From contig NZ_JANFAU010000001.1 in assembly GCF_026130605.1 (NCBI RefSeq), positions 731,716-795,715 on the forward strand: a stretch of 64,000 bases of DNA. The letters are read 5' to 3'. The notes under the pieces are model-generated. The model searched no databases. It worked only from the letters and a program-made list of their open reading frames with translations, and was not told the origin of the DNA. Shown piece by piece: positions 13,699-21,651 of this stretch; position 1 is the first letter of the stretch; the number at the start of each line of letters is the position of its first letter. Source of the DNA: Sphingomonas lycopersici (lineage in GTDB: Bacteria > Pseudomonadota > Alphaproteobacteria > Sphingomonadales > Sphingomonadaceae). The translations under genes were made by a program, and so were the position numbers.

Positions 13699-16596
13699 TC
13701 AGCTGCCGAAGCGCACGCGCGCGCCGATCTTGAACGCCCGGCCGACCGGATCGAACAGGATCTGGTTGGTGCCCCCCGACGGCCCGGGGATCGACGGCGG
13801 ATCGCGATCGAGCAGATTGTTGATCGTGCCGAACAATTCGAATTCGCGGCCGTCGACCACCGGCACCTTCACCCGCGCGGTGAGATCGAGATAGAAGCGG
13901 CTCGGCACCCGGTTGTTGTCGACGCTGGTCGGCGAGGTGATCGAATAGCCCGGCTGATCGGGGCCAGTGAAATTGGTCCAGTAAATCCCCGACGGAATAT
14001 ATTTGCCGTGTCCGGTGAGCTGGAAATCGCCCTTCGTCCAGGTCAGCAGCCCGTCGATCACATAATCGGGCACGCCCGGCACGGTGCCGGTGCGGAAGCC
14101 GGTCTGACCGGCGCGATCGACCGCGCCGGCGGAATCGACCGTGGTCAGCGCCTGGGTGATGTTGGCGAGCAATTGCGCGTTGAGGCTGCCGAGCCCGCCG
14201 AGCGGCTGGCGATATTGGAATTCGATATCGAACCCCTTGGTGCGCAGCTCGTTCGAGTTGAGATAGACATCCTGCACCTCGAGGATCGTATTGGTCGTCG
14301 GATCGCGGGTGATCAGCGCGCAGAACTGCGTCACGCCCTGATTGCAGCGCTCGGCGAGGGTTTGCGCGCCGAGCGTGCCGATCGCGTTCTTCACCTTGAT
14401 GTTGTAATAATCGACCGACATGCGGAAGCGCCCGAGGAAGCCGCCGCTGGGCGTCAGCACCGCGCCGACCGTCCAGCTATCGGCGGCCTCGACCGACAGG
14501 TTCGGGTTCGATCCGGTGATCACCGTCGGATTGGTCTGCAGCCCGGTCAGCGGATCGGTCAGCCCGATCGTGCGGCGGGTGCGCGGGCCGAACAGCTCGC
14601 TGAGATTGGGCGCGCGGATGTCGCGCGAGCGGGTGGCGCGGAAGCGCACGCCGGCGATCGGCTCATAGACCGCGCCCAGCTTCCAGGTGGTGACCGCCCC
14701 GCTCGTGCTGTAATCGGTGCGGCGGATCGCGCCGTTGAGGTCGAGCGCGTGGCCGATCGCCGAATCCGCGAACACCGGCACCGCGATCTCGCCATAGCCT
14801 TCCTTGACGTTGACCGAGCCGCTGAGCGCGCTGCCGTTGAGCGTCCAGAAGCCGTTGACGAGCGACACCGGGTCGGTGGTGCTGACGATCCGGTCGCTGC
14901 GATATTCGCCGCCGACCGCCAGCTTCACCGGCCCGGCGGGCAGGGTGACCAGCGTGCCGCGCAGATCGATCGCCGCGACATGCTGCTCGTTGGTGGTGTT
15001 CTGGAAGCCGTTGCCGGTGATATAGGCCGCGGCGCGAGGATCGTATCGGCCCTCGCCGAACGGGTTGAACGGCACGCAATTCGGATCATCGTTGGCCGGG
15101 TTCGCATCGGCGTTGACGCGGCACACCGCCTGGCCGTTGACGTTCACCGCATCGATCGCCTTGGGCAGGTTGAGCGTGTTGATCGCATTGTACGATCGCT
15201 GGCGGAATTCGGTGCGGCCATATTGGTAGAAGCCCTCGACCGTCCAATTGTCGCTGACCTCCGCCTTCAGGCTTACCGCGCCGCGATAGGTGGTGGTGCG
15301 CGTCTTCGCATATGACGGGCCGAGATCGAAGCCGGCGCGGCCGAGCACGAACGAGGCGACGCCGTTCGCGTCCATCGCCGCGGCGATCGAGGCCGGGATG
15401 AACGGATTGTCGCGCTTGATCCGCCCCATCAAGCGGCCGTCATAGTCGCGCAGCACGTTCGACACGACGGTGCCGCGCACCTGGCCATAGGACAGATCGA
15501 CCCCGAGCGTGACGCGATCGCTCAGCTCCGCGGTCAGCGCGGCATAACTGGAGACGCGTTCGACCGGCACCTTGAGGCGGAAGGGGGAGATGAACGAATT
15601 GCGCCCCTGCCCCTCGCCGCCGAGCATGAACAGCGGGCCGACCAAGGTGCCGTAATTGAACGGTGCGGGGGTTCCGTTGGCGAGGAATTGCGTGCCGCGC
15701 AGCGGATCGGTCGCATTGGTGCCGATCGGCCTGCCCGCGGCGTTGTACGAGCGGTTGATGAGCCCGCCCGGGCTGAGCGTCGAGGTGTTGACCCCGGCGA
15801 TGATCAGATTGGCCGGGAGGCCGCCGGCGCCCGGCGCGGTATTGCCGAGGATCAGCGTCTGATTGGCGCACCACGCGCGCGTATAGCAATCGCCGAGGCC
15901 GTCGAGCTTTTCATATTCGACCGCGCCGACCAGATGGACGCGGCTGGAAAGATCGCCGCCGGCGGCGATGCTGGCGAAGAAATTGCCGTCGTCGCCGCGC
16001 TGCGAGATTCCCCCGACCACTTCGGCCTGCACGCCCTTGAGCTTGCGGTTGAGCACGAAATTGACCACCCCCGCGACCGCATCCGAGCCGTAAGCGGCGG
16101 AGGCGCCGCCGGTGACGACGTCACTGCGCTGGACGAGCGACGATGGGATCAGGTTGACGTCGACGGTGCCCTGCGGGGTGCTCGGCACGAAGCGGCGGCC
16201 GTCGACCAGCACCAGGGTGCGTTGCGGATCGAGCCCGCGCAGATCGAGCAGCCGCGCGCCGACCGGGCCGCCGGCGGTGGCCTGCTGCGCCGGGCCGCTC
16301 GAACTGCGGAAGCTCGGCAATTGCGTCAGCGCTTCGCCGACATTGGTGATCGACAGCGCTTCGAGGCGCTCGTTGGTCACCGCGGTGACCGGGGTCGGTG
16401 CGTTGAAATTGCTGCCCAGCCGCGAGCCGGTCACGACGATCTCGGCCTCGTGCGGTGCCGGCGCGGCGGCTTCGGGCTGCGCCTCCGCGGGCGCCGATTG
16501 CGCCACAGCGGCGGTGGCGAGCGCGTGCCAGGCCAATACGGCCACGCTGGCGCCGAGCCACGCTCGAGTCGACCGGGCACGAAGGATTCGCGTCAT
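13699..16596 (-). CDS. TonB-dependent outer-membrane receptor
   Basis: A 965-residue receptor with a signal peptide ending ATAAVAQ near residue 33, an EIVVTGSRL TonB-box-like segment, plug motifs (GARLLDLRGLDPQRTLVLVD, RSDVVTGGASAAYGSDAVAG) and a long barrel. GAGGAGGGGTAG precedes the ATG at 16596. It heads the five-gene operon receptor, permease, oxygenase, reductase, kinase. The 145-base gap to the divergent MarR gene carries motif A and a long palindrome, so expression is probably repressed by that MarR protein until substrate appears. It is strongly similar to the receptor at 6562 along the whole length. Confidence 0.93.
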   Translation of the reverse strand: MTRILRARSTRAWLGASVAVLAWHALATAAVAQSAPAEAQPEAAAPAPHEAEIVVTGSRLGSNFNAPTPVTAVTNERLEALSITNVGEALTQLPSFRSSSGPAQQATAGGPVGARLLDLRGLDPQRTLVLVDGRRFVPSTPQGTVDVNLIPSSLVQRSDVVTGGASAAYGSDAVAGVVNFVLNRKLKGVQAEVVGGISQRGDDGNFFASIAAGGDLSSRVHLVGAVEYEKLDGLGDCYTRAWCANQTLILGNTAPGAGGLPANLIIAGVNTSTLSPGGLINRSYNAAGRPIGTNATDPLRGTQFLANGTPAPFNYGTLVGPLFMLGGEGQGRNSFISPFRLKVPVERVSSYAALTAELSDRVTLGVDLSYGQVRGTVVSNVLRDYDGRLMGRIKRDNPFIPASIAAAMDANGVASFVLGRAGFDLGPSYAKTRTTTYRGAVSLKAEVSDNWTVEGFYQYGRTEFRQRSYNAINTLNLPKAIDAVNVNGQAVCRVNADANPANDDPNCVPFNPFGEGRYDPRAAAYITGNGFQNTTNEQHVAAIDLRGTLVTLPAGPVKLAVGGEYRSDRIVSTTDPVSLVNGFWTLNGSALSGSVNVKEGYGEIAVPVFADSAIGHALDLNGAIRRTDYSTSGAVTTWKLGAVYEPIAGVRFRATRSRDIRAPNLSELFGPRTRRTIGLTDPLTGLQTNPTVITGSNPNLSVEAADSWTVGAVLTPSGGFLGRFRMSVDYYNIKVKNAIGTLGAQTLAERCNQGVTQFCALITRDPTTNTILEVQDVYLNSNELRTKGFDIEFQYRQPLGGLGSLNAQLLANITQALTTVDSAGAVDRAGQTGFRTGTVPGVPDYVIDGLLTWTKGDFQLTGHGKYIPSGIYWTNFTGPDQPGYSITSPTSVDNNRVPSRFYLDLTARVKVPVVDGREFELFGTINNLLDRDPPSIPGPSGGTNQILFDPVGRAFKIGARVRFGS

Positions 16597-16632
16597 CTAC
16601 CCCTCCTCATTTCGGCGCCGCCGCGCCTCTTT

Positions 16633-16660
16633 GGTAGAATTCTATGTATCATGGTACATA
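16633..16660. promoter_or_regulatory. Motif A plus 18-bp palindrome between TonB receptor and MarR genes
   Basis: GGTAGAATTCTATGTAT (16633-16649) is the best motif A copy. It runs into TATGTATCATGGTACATA (16643-16660), an inverted repeat with one mismatched pair. The site lies 37 bases upstream of the receptor ATG and 82 upstream of the MarR ATG. A MarR dimer at this palindrome would control both directions, which is the usual autoregulatory layout. Confidence 0.6.
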
Positions 16661-16741
16661 CATCGTCAAGATGCGGTGCTAGAAATGACCGAAGACGGTT
16701 CGTCGCGGCGGCAGGCGGCCGACCGGAGGAGGGGGAAACGA

Positions 16742-17272
16742 ATGCGCGAAGACCAGAGCCACGATCCGTTCGAGCTTTCGACCGGGCGCTACGCCGATTT
16801 CTTCGCGCCGCAATCGCGCGAGGACCTCGAGTTCCGGCTGACCCGCAAGCTGGTGCTGACCGCGCGGCGCTGGACCCAGGTTTCGGAGGAGCGCATCCGT
16901 GCCGCGACCGGTCAGTCGCGCGCGCGCTGGCAGACCTTGCTCGCGCTCGCTTTCGCCGATGCGGCGATCACCACCACGACGCTCTCGGCGCGACTCGGCA
17001 TGGCATGGCCGCCGCTGATTCGGACGCTCAACGCGCTCGAGGCCGACGGGTTGATCCGCCGCGACGAGCATCCGCAGGACAAACGCTCGCGCACGATCGA
17101 CGTGACCGAGGAAGGCTATCGCGTGATCGAGGCGGTCAAGCCGATCCTCGCGCAGGTGCGGCGCGAAACGCTCGCGCTGGTCGACGACAGCCAGCTGCAA
17201 CTCGCCACCGATCTGCTCGATGCGGTGCTCGCCGGCGCGACCAGGGCCGCCGGCGCGGACGGGCGCGGATAG
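16742..17272 (+). CDS. MarR family transcriptional regulator
   Basis: A 176-residue winged-helix regulator. The recognition region contains ITTTTLSARLGMAWPPLIRT and the wing RRDEHPQDKRSRTIDVT. The start at 16742 has GGAGGAGGGGG eight bases upstream; an earlier in-frame ATG at 16685 lacks such a site. It is divergent from the TonB receptor operon and paralogous to the MarR at 925 (shared TARRW/AARRW and SRARWQTL/MARWETL). The palindrome at 16643 is its most likely binding site, and because the same motif recurs at 877, 6336 and 6480 it may control both cassettes. The ligand is unknown. Confidence 0.87.
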   Translation: MREDQSHDPFELSTGRYADFFAPQSREDLEFRLTRKLVLTARRWTQVSEERIRAATGQSRARWQTLLALAFADAAITTTTLSARLGMAWPPLIRTLNALEADGLIRRDEHPQDKRSRTIDVTEEGYRVIEAVKPILAQVRRETLALVDDSQLQLATDLLDAVLAGATRAAGADGRG

Positions 17273-17292
17273 CCTCTGGCTTCGCGTTCAAA

Positions 17293-17308
17293 CTTCTTGT
17301 ACATGAAG
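17293..17308. promoter_or_regulatory. 16-bp inverted repeat upstream of hydrolase
   Basis: CTTCTTGTACATGAAG is palindromic with one mismatched pair around a TGTACA core. It lies 20 bases downstream of the MarR stop and 5 bases before the hydrolase ATG, so it overlaps the translation start region. It could be an operator or an RNA hairpin that affects initiation. Confidence 0.35.
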
Positions 17309-17313
17309 ATTTC

Positions 17314-18069
17314 ATGGACGCGAATTCAACTCGAGGCGAAGGGTCGGGAGAGCCCTTGCTGCTGCTGCCGGGCCTGATCTGCGACGAGCGGATTTTCGCC
17401 GCGCAGCTCGCCCATTTTCCGCAGGCGCAGGCAGCCGCGGACTATGGCGATGCGACGACGTTGGAGGAGATGGCGCGCCGCGTGCTCGCGACAGCGCCGG
17501 CGCGCTTCGCCTTGCTCGGTCATTCGATGGGCGCGCGGGTCGCGGTGGAGATCGTGCGGCAGGCGCCGGCGCGGGTCGCCCGGCTGGCGCTGGCGAGCAC
17601 CGGGATGCACCTGCCGCGCGATGGCGAGGCCGCGAAAAGATACTGGCTGCGCGATCTGGGGCGGACGAAGGGGCACGAGGCGCTGGTCGATGCGTGGTTG
17701 CCGCCGATGATCGGGCCGGCGAGCGCGTTCGATCATGCGCTCCACGCCCGGTTGCGCGCGATGTGCGTCGAGGCGGGGCTCGACAAGTTCGAGGCGCAGA
17801 TCGCCGCGCTGCTGGCGCGCCTGGCGACCGAGGACGTGCTCGGCACGGTCGCCGTGCCGACGCTGATCGCGGTCGGCGCCGACGATCGCTGGTCACCCCC
17901 CGCGCAGCATCGCGCGATCGCTGCGCTGATTCCCCACGCCCGGCTCGTCGTGATCCCCGGCGCCGGCCACATGCTTCCCGCCGAGCGGCCCGCGGCGTTC
18001 AACGCCGCGATCGCCGATTGGCTCGCCTTGCCCATCGACCCTGATCTTCCTGAAGGAGAGGAAAAGTGA
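17314..18069 (+). CDS. Alpha/beta hydrolase
   Basis: A 251-residue hydrolase with the nucleophile elbow GHSMGA (Ser71), an oxyanion-hole segment LLLPGLICDE, an acid-residue region VGADDRWSPP and the catalytic His in GAGHMLPAE. This resembles small esterases or C-C hydrolases of aromatic pathways. I chose the ATG at 17314; the ribosome site is poor, so the start is uncertain by several codons. The stop overlaps the GTG of the next gene (GTGA), so it is co-translated with a LigM-like protein. It may hydrolyse an ester or lactone precursor of the methoxylated substrate of that protein, but this is inference. Confidence 0.78.
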   Translation: MDANSTRGEGSGEPLLLLPGLICDERIFAAQLAHFPQAQAAADYGDATTLEEMARRVLATAPARFALLGHSMGARVAVEIVRQAPARVARLALASTGMHLPRDGEAAKRYWLRDLGRTKGHEALVDAWLPPMIGPASAFDHALHARLRAMCVEAGLDKFEAQIAALLARLATEDVLGTVAVPTLIAVGADDRWSPPAQHRAIAALIPHARLVVIPGAGHMLPAERPAAFNAAIADWLALPIDPDLPEGEEK

Positions 18070-19463
18070 CTCAACAGACGCTGCAACAATTGCTCGACGC
18101 CAATGGCGATATCGTCGAGTTCCTGCGCAATCAGCAGAGCGGGCCCAACGTCTATCCCGGCGTCCCCGCGGAATATTCCAACTGGCGCAGCGAGCAGCAG
18201 GCGTGGGCGAAGACCTGCGTGCTGTTCAACCAGTCGTTCCACATGGTCGATCTGGCAGTCGAGGGGCCGGATGCCTTTGCCATGCTCAACTATCTGGGCA
18301 TCAATAGCTTCAAGGGCTTCGTGCCCGATCGCGCCAAGCAATTCGTGCCGGTGACGCCGGAGGGTTATGTCATCGGCGACGTGATCCTGTTCTATCTCGA
18401 CGAGCAGAAGTTCAACCTGGTCGGCCGTGCGCCGACGATCGAATGGATCGAATATCACGCCGCGACGGGCAATTGGAACGTCACCGTCACGCGCGACGAG
18501 CGCACCGCCGTCCGCCCCGATCCGGAAAACCGCCGCTCGTATCGCTTCCAGCTCCAGGGGCCGAACGCGATGAAGACGCTGGAAAAGGCGATGGGAGCGA
18601 CCCCGCCGGACCTCAAATTCTTCCACATGACTCGGCTGTCGATCGCCGGGCGCGAGGTGCGCGCGCTGCGTCACGGCATGGCGGGGCAGCCGGGTTACGA
18701 GCTGTTCGGGCCGTGGGCGGATTATGACGTGGTGCGCAATGCCCTGATCGAGGCGGGGCGCGAATTCGGCCTCGCGCTGGTCGGCGGGCGGACCTATTCG
18801 TCGAACACGATCGAATCCGGCTGGATCCCGTCGCCTTTGCCGGCGACCTATAGCGGGGAAGGGACCCGCGCCTTCCGCGAATGGCTGTCGGCCAACAGCT
18901 ATGAGGGCAAGGCGTCGATCGGCGGCAGCTACGTGCCCGATACGATCGAGGGCTATTATCTGACGCCGTGGGATCTGGGATATGGCCCGTTCGTCAAGTT
19001 CGACCACGATTTCATCGGCCGCGACGCGCTGGAGCGGATGGCCGGGCAGCCGCATCGCCGCAAGGTGACGCTGGCGCTCGACAATGAGGATCTGATGCGG
19101 GTGATCAGCTCGCAATTCACCAAAGGCGACCGCGCCAAATATATGGAATTCCCGTCGGCGGTCTATTCGATGCACCCTTATGACCAGGTGCTGAAGGACG
19201 GGAAGCTCGTCGGGCTATCGACGTGGATCGGCTATAGCGCCAACGAAGGCCGGATGCTGACGCTGGCGATGATGGACGCCGATCACGCCGAGGCCGGCAC
19301 CGAAGTGACCTTGCTGTGGGGCGAACCCGACGGCGGCACGCGCAAGCCGACCGTCGAGCGACACGTCCAGACCGAGATCAAGGCGGTGGTCAGCCCGGTG
19401 CCTTATTCGGAGGTCGCGCGCGATTCCTATGCCGAAAGCTGGCGCACGCATCAGACCGCTTAA
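18066..19463 (+). CDS. LigM/DesA-like aminomethyltransferase-family O-demethylase, divergent paralogue
   Basis: A 465-residue member of the GcvT-like family that includes the tetrahydrofolate-dependent demethylases LigM (vanillate, 3-O-methylgallate) and DesA (syringate). Shared landmarks with the LigM protein encoded at 43030 include NWRSEQ, YVIGDVILFY, VGRAP (Arg121) and [21 protein letters not shown] (Tyr244). These correspond to Arg122 and Tyr247, which I recall as LigM catalytic residues. It lacks the LigM stretch INSPKGWE and differs in many substrate-side residues, so it probably demethylates another methoxyarene. The start is GTG 18066 after GGAGAGGAAAA. It is coupled to the hydrolase upstream; the IclR gene faces it. 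Confidence 0.82.
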   Translation: MTQQTLQQLLDANGDIVEFLRNQQSGPNVYPGVPAEYSNWRSEQQAWAKTCVLFNQSFHMVDLAVEGPDAFAMLNYLGINSFKGFVPDRAKQFVPVTPEGYVIGDVILFYLDEQKFNLVGRAPTIEWIEYHAATGNWNVTVTRDERTAVRPDPENRRSYRFQLQGPNAMKTLEKAMGATPPDLKFFHMTRLSIAGREVRALRHGMAGQPGYELFGPWADYDVVRNALIEAGREFGLALVGGRTYSSNTIESGWIPSPLPATYSGEGTRAFREWLSANSYEGKASIGGSYVPDTIEGYYLTPWDLGYGPFVKFDHDFIGRDALERMAGQPHRRKVTLALDNEDLMRVISSQFTKGDRAKYMEFPSAVYSMHPYDQVLKDGKLVGLSTWIGYSANEGRMLTLAMMDADHAEAGTEVTLLWGEPDGGTRKPTVERHVQTEIKAVVSPVPYSEVARDSYAESWRTHQTA

Positions 19464-19503
19464 TTGCCGGCGCGCGGCGGGGAGGGCGTTCCCTCCCTGC
19501 CGC

Positions 19504-20247
19504 TCAGCCTGCGAGCAATGCGCAGGTCTTGCCGAGCAATTCCACCGCGCGCTGCTCGACCGCGGCATCGAAGCGCACGGTGGGGATCGCGATGCTGAAC
19601 GCCCCGACCAGCACGCCGTCGAGAAACGCGGCGCGGCCGATCCCCTGGATGCCGGGGGTATGTTCCTCGCGGGTGCGTGCGATGCCGTCGCGACGGATCG
19701 CCGCGATCTCCTTGCGCAGCGCCGCGGCCGACACGATCGTCGTCGGGGTGAAGGCCGCGCGTTCGGTTTCGGCGAGAAACGCTTCCACCTCCTCATCGGG
19801 CAGCGCGGCGAGGATCGCCTTGCCCGCCGAAAAGCCGTGAAGCGGGGTGCGGGTGCCGATCTGCACCGCATAGCGCAGCGCCTGTTCGCTCGTCTCGGTG
19901 ACGAGCGCCTCGACCTCCCAGCCGTGGCGGACGAAGAAGGAGACGGTCTCGTCGAGCTGCACCCTGAGCGATCGCACCAGCGGCGCGGCGCGCTCCGCCA
20001 GCGAAAAGGCGTGGGTGCGCGATTGCAGCCGCGCGAGGCCAGGGCCGGCGGTATAGCGCCGCCCGCTCCGCGCGAGATAATCGCGCTCGACCAACGTGTT
20101 GAGCAGATAGGACAGGCTGCTGACCGGGATCGCCAGCGCGGCGGCAATCTCTTGCGCGACGACCGGCCGATCGCGCGCGACGACATATTCGATGATGTCG
20201 AGCGTGCGGGTCGCCGATTTGACGGGAGCGGGCGTTGCGTCTGCCAT
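19504..20247 (-). CDS. IclR family transcriptional regulator
   Basis: A 247-residue regulator with an N-terminal winged helix (residues about 10-70, including RPVVAQEIAAALAIPVSSLS) and a C-terminal effector domain with LHGFSAGKAILAALP and HTPGIQGIGRAAF, as in IclR, KdgR and PcaR/PobR-type proteins. IclR members often control aromatic or sugar-acid catabolism. It is convergent with the LigM-like gene and divergent from the MarR at 20312, with a 64-base gap. Its targets may be the flanking operons. No obvious operator stands out in the short gap. Confidence 0.87.
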   Translation of the reverse strand: MADATPAPVKSATRTLDIIEYVVARDRPVVAQEIAAALAIPVSSLSYLLNTLVERDYLARSGRRYTAGPGLARLQSRTHAFSLAERAAPLVRSLRVQLDETVSFFVRHGWEVEALVTETSEQALRYAVQIGTRTPLHGFSAGKAILAALPDEEVEAFLAETERAAFTPTTIVSAAALRKEIAAIRRDGIARTREEHTPGIQGIGRAAFLDGVLVGAFSIAIPTVRFDAAVEQRAVELLGKTCALLAG

Positions 20248-20311
20248 GAGGCGCTATACCATTGCGCGCCACAACTGCCAGTCCGCGTAGACTTCAGGGA
20301 ACAACAACCGC

Positions 20312-20755
20312 ATGAAACAGGACGAAGTTCTAGATACTTTACTCGGCTATCAGGTCCAGCGCGCCGATCTGCTGATGACGGGGGACGCGCGGCAGGCGCT
20401 CGAACCGCACGGACTAACCCCCGCCAAGCTCACCGCGCTGCTGCTGATCCGCGCCAATCCGGGATGCGATCAGACCGCGCTCGGCCGCGCGCTGAGCGTC
20501 AACCGGTCGAGCGCGATGAAGCTGGTCAATTCGCTCGTCGCGCGCGAACTGATCGAGCGGCGGCCGGGGCGCGATCTGCGGACCAACGCGCTGCATCTGC
20601 TGCCGCGCGCGGAGGAGCGGCTGGGCGTGGTGCTCGATGATCTGCGCGGATCCGATGCGCGGATGAGCGAACGGCTGACCGCGAACGAGAAAGCGACGCT
20701 GCGCGCGCTGCTGCGCAAACTCGGCCCGGGCCGCGCGCGCCGTGCGTCGGCCTGA
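20312..20755 (+). CDS. MarR family transcriptional regulator
   Basis: A 147-residue MarR protein: CDQTALGRALSVNRSSAMKL forms the recognition region and ERRPGRDLRTNALHL the wing. It is the first plus-strand gene ahead of two SnoaL-like genes, an SDR and a DUF3237 gene, with 22 bases to the next start. It is not similar in detail to the MarR proteins at 925 and 16742. It probably regulates the small operon behind it or the divergent IclR gene. The ligand is unknown. Confidence 0.83.
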   Translation: MKQDEVLDTLLGYQVQRADLLMTGDARQALEPHGLTPAKLTALLLIRANPGCDQTALGRALSVNRSSAMKLVNSLVARELIERRPGRDLRTNALHLLPRAEERLGVVLDDLRGSDARMSERLTANEKATLRALLRKLGPGRARRASA

Positions 20756-20777
20756 ACGTCCGGGAAGGGAAACGACG

Positions 20778-21176
20778 ATGACGACGGAACAGCGCCACGC
20801 GATCGAATGGGAATGCGCGCGGCTCATCAACCTCTATGCCACGCTCAACGATGCGGCGCAGTGGGAAGAGGTGGCGGCGCTCTACACCGAGGATGGCGTG
20901 ATGACGCGGCCGAGCGCGCCTGACGCGCCGATCGCCGGTCGCGCCGCAATCCTCGCCGCGTTCCGCGCGCGGCCGCCGCGCACCACGCGGCACCTTACCG
21001 GCAATATCGTCGTGACGGTGGAGGACGAAGCCAATGCCGCGGCGACCAGCGCGATGCTGCTGTTCACCGCCGCCGCGACCCCGCCGCTGGTCGGCGGGTT
21101 CCGCGATCGCTTCCGGCTGGTGCCCGGCGTGGGCTGGCGCTTCGCCGCGCGACACGGCTGGCTGGATTTCGCCTGA
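20778..21176 (+). CDS. SnoaL-like / NTF2-fold protein
   Basis: A 132-residue protein with the conserved opening of polyketide-cyclase-like NTF2 folds: IEWECARLINLYATLNDAAQWEEVAALYTEDGVM, then a small-molecule-pocket barrel. Members are dehydratases, isomerases, ring-hydroxylating dioxygenase small subunits or ligand binders. I chose the ATG at 20778, with GGGAAGGGAAA upstream, over an in-frame start at 20742 that overlaps the MarR gene. Together with the following SnoaL, SDR and DUF3237 genes it suggests modification of a non-aromatic or ring-opened intermediate. The function cannot be named from sequence. Confidence 0.75.
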   Translation: MTTEQRHAIEWECARLINLYATLNDAAQWEEVAALYTEDGVMTRPSAPDAPIAGRAAILAAFRARPPRTTRHLTGNIVVTVEDEANAAATSAMLLFTAAATPPLVGGFRDRFRLVPGVGWRFAARHGWLDFA

Positions 21177-21198
21177 CCGTCGCGGCTTGCGGCAAAAG

Positions 21199-21216
21199 CT
21201 AACGATCGTTATTGTT
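21199..21216 (+). promoter_or_regulatory. Motif B operator upstream of SnoaL-SDR-DUF3237 operon
   Basis: CTAACGATCGTTATTGTT contains the perfect palindrome TAACGATCGTTA and matches four other sites in the window (27075, 28589, 31410, 60853). It lies 38 bases upstream of the ATG at 21254. The spacing suggests a repressor site over the promoter. The inferred binder is the MarR protein at 28677. Confidence 0.6.
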
Positions 21217-21253
21217 TCGCCGAATCCTTGAACAATATGGAGGGGAGCGGCGA

Positions 21254-21643
21254 ATGGCGCGGAGCGCGCAGGAACAGCGCAATCTCGATCTGGTGCTGGC
21301 GATGTTCCGCGAGGTGCTGGTGCCGCTCGATTCCGCGGCGGTCGATCGCTTCATCGCCGCCGATTACATCCAGCACAGCCCGCTCGCCGCGCCGGGGCGC
21401 GACGCGCTGAAGGCGTTTCTCGACGAGATCCGGCCGAGCCACCCCGATGCGCAACATGACCTGAAGCGCGCCTTCGTCGATGGCGATCATGTCGTCCTGC
21501 ATTATCGCGTCCGCCGCTGGCGCGACGATCCGGGGATGATGGTGTGCGATATCTTCCGCGTCGCCGACGGGTTGATCGTCGAGCATTGGGACGTGATCCA
21601 GGATATCGCGCCCGCCGGCCCCAATCCCAATCCGCCGTGGTGA
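21254..21643 (+). CDS. SnoaL-like aldol-type NTF2-fold protein
   Basis: A 129-residue SnoaL-like protein with LDLVLAMFREVLVPLDSAAVDRFIAADYIQHSP and a C-terminal FRVADGLIVEHWDVIQD block, typical of the predicted aldol-condensation SnoaL group. I placed the start at the ATG at 21254, which has GGAGGGG upstream; an in-frame TTG at 21212 lies inside the motif B operator and is rejected. Its stop overlaps a possible GTG for the SDR gene. The operon SnoaL-SDR-DUF3237 is under motif B, so it likely processes an intermediate of the same substrate as the lignostilbene-dioxygenase-like enzyme and PQQ dehydrogenase. The reaction is not known. Confidence 0.78.
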   Translation: MARSAQEQRNLDLVLAMFREVLVPLDSAAVDRFIAADYIQHSPLAAPGRDALKAFLDEIRPSHPDAQHDLKRAFVDGDHVVLHYRVRRWRDDPGMMVCDIFRVADGLIVEHWDVIQDIAPAGPNPNPPW

Positions 21644-21651
21644 GCGCCGCG

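Noticed and set aside
12416..13894. 492-codon plus-strand frame across the MFS gene and the receptor end
   Set aside because: It crosses two real genes, contains no hydrophobic or catalytic pattern and is explained by GC-rich codon bias.
15688..17313. Large in-frame N-terminal extension of the hydrolase at 17314
   Set aside because: The extension crosses the receptor start, the promoter region and the MarR gene; only the part after 17314 matches an alpha/beta hydrolase.
21212..21253. Upstream TTG start for the second SnoaL-like gene
   Set aside because: It lies inside the motif B palindrome and lacks a ribosome site; the ATG at 21254 has GGAGGGG upstream.
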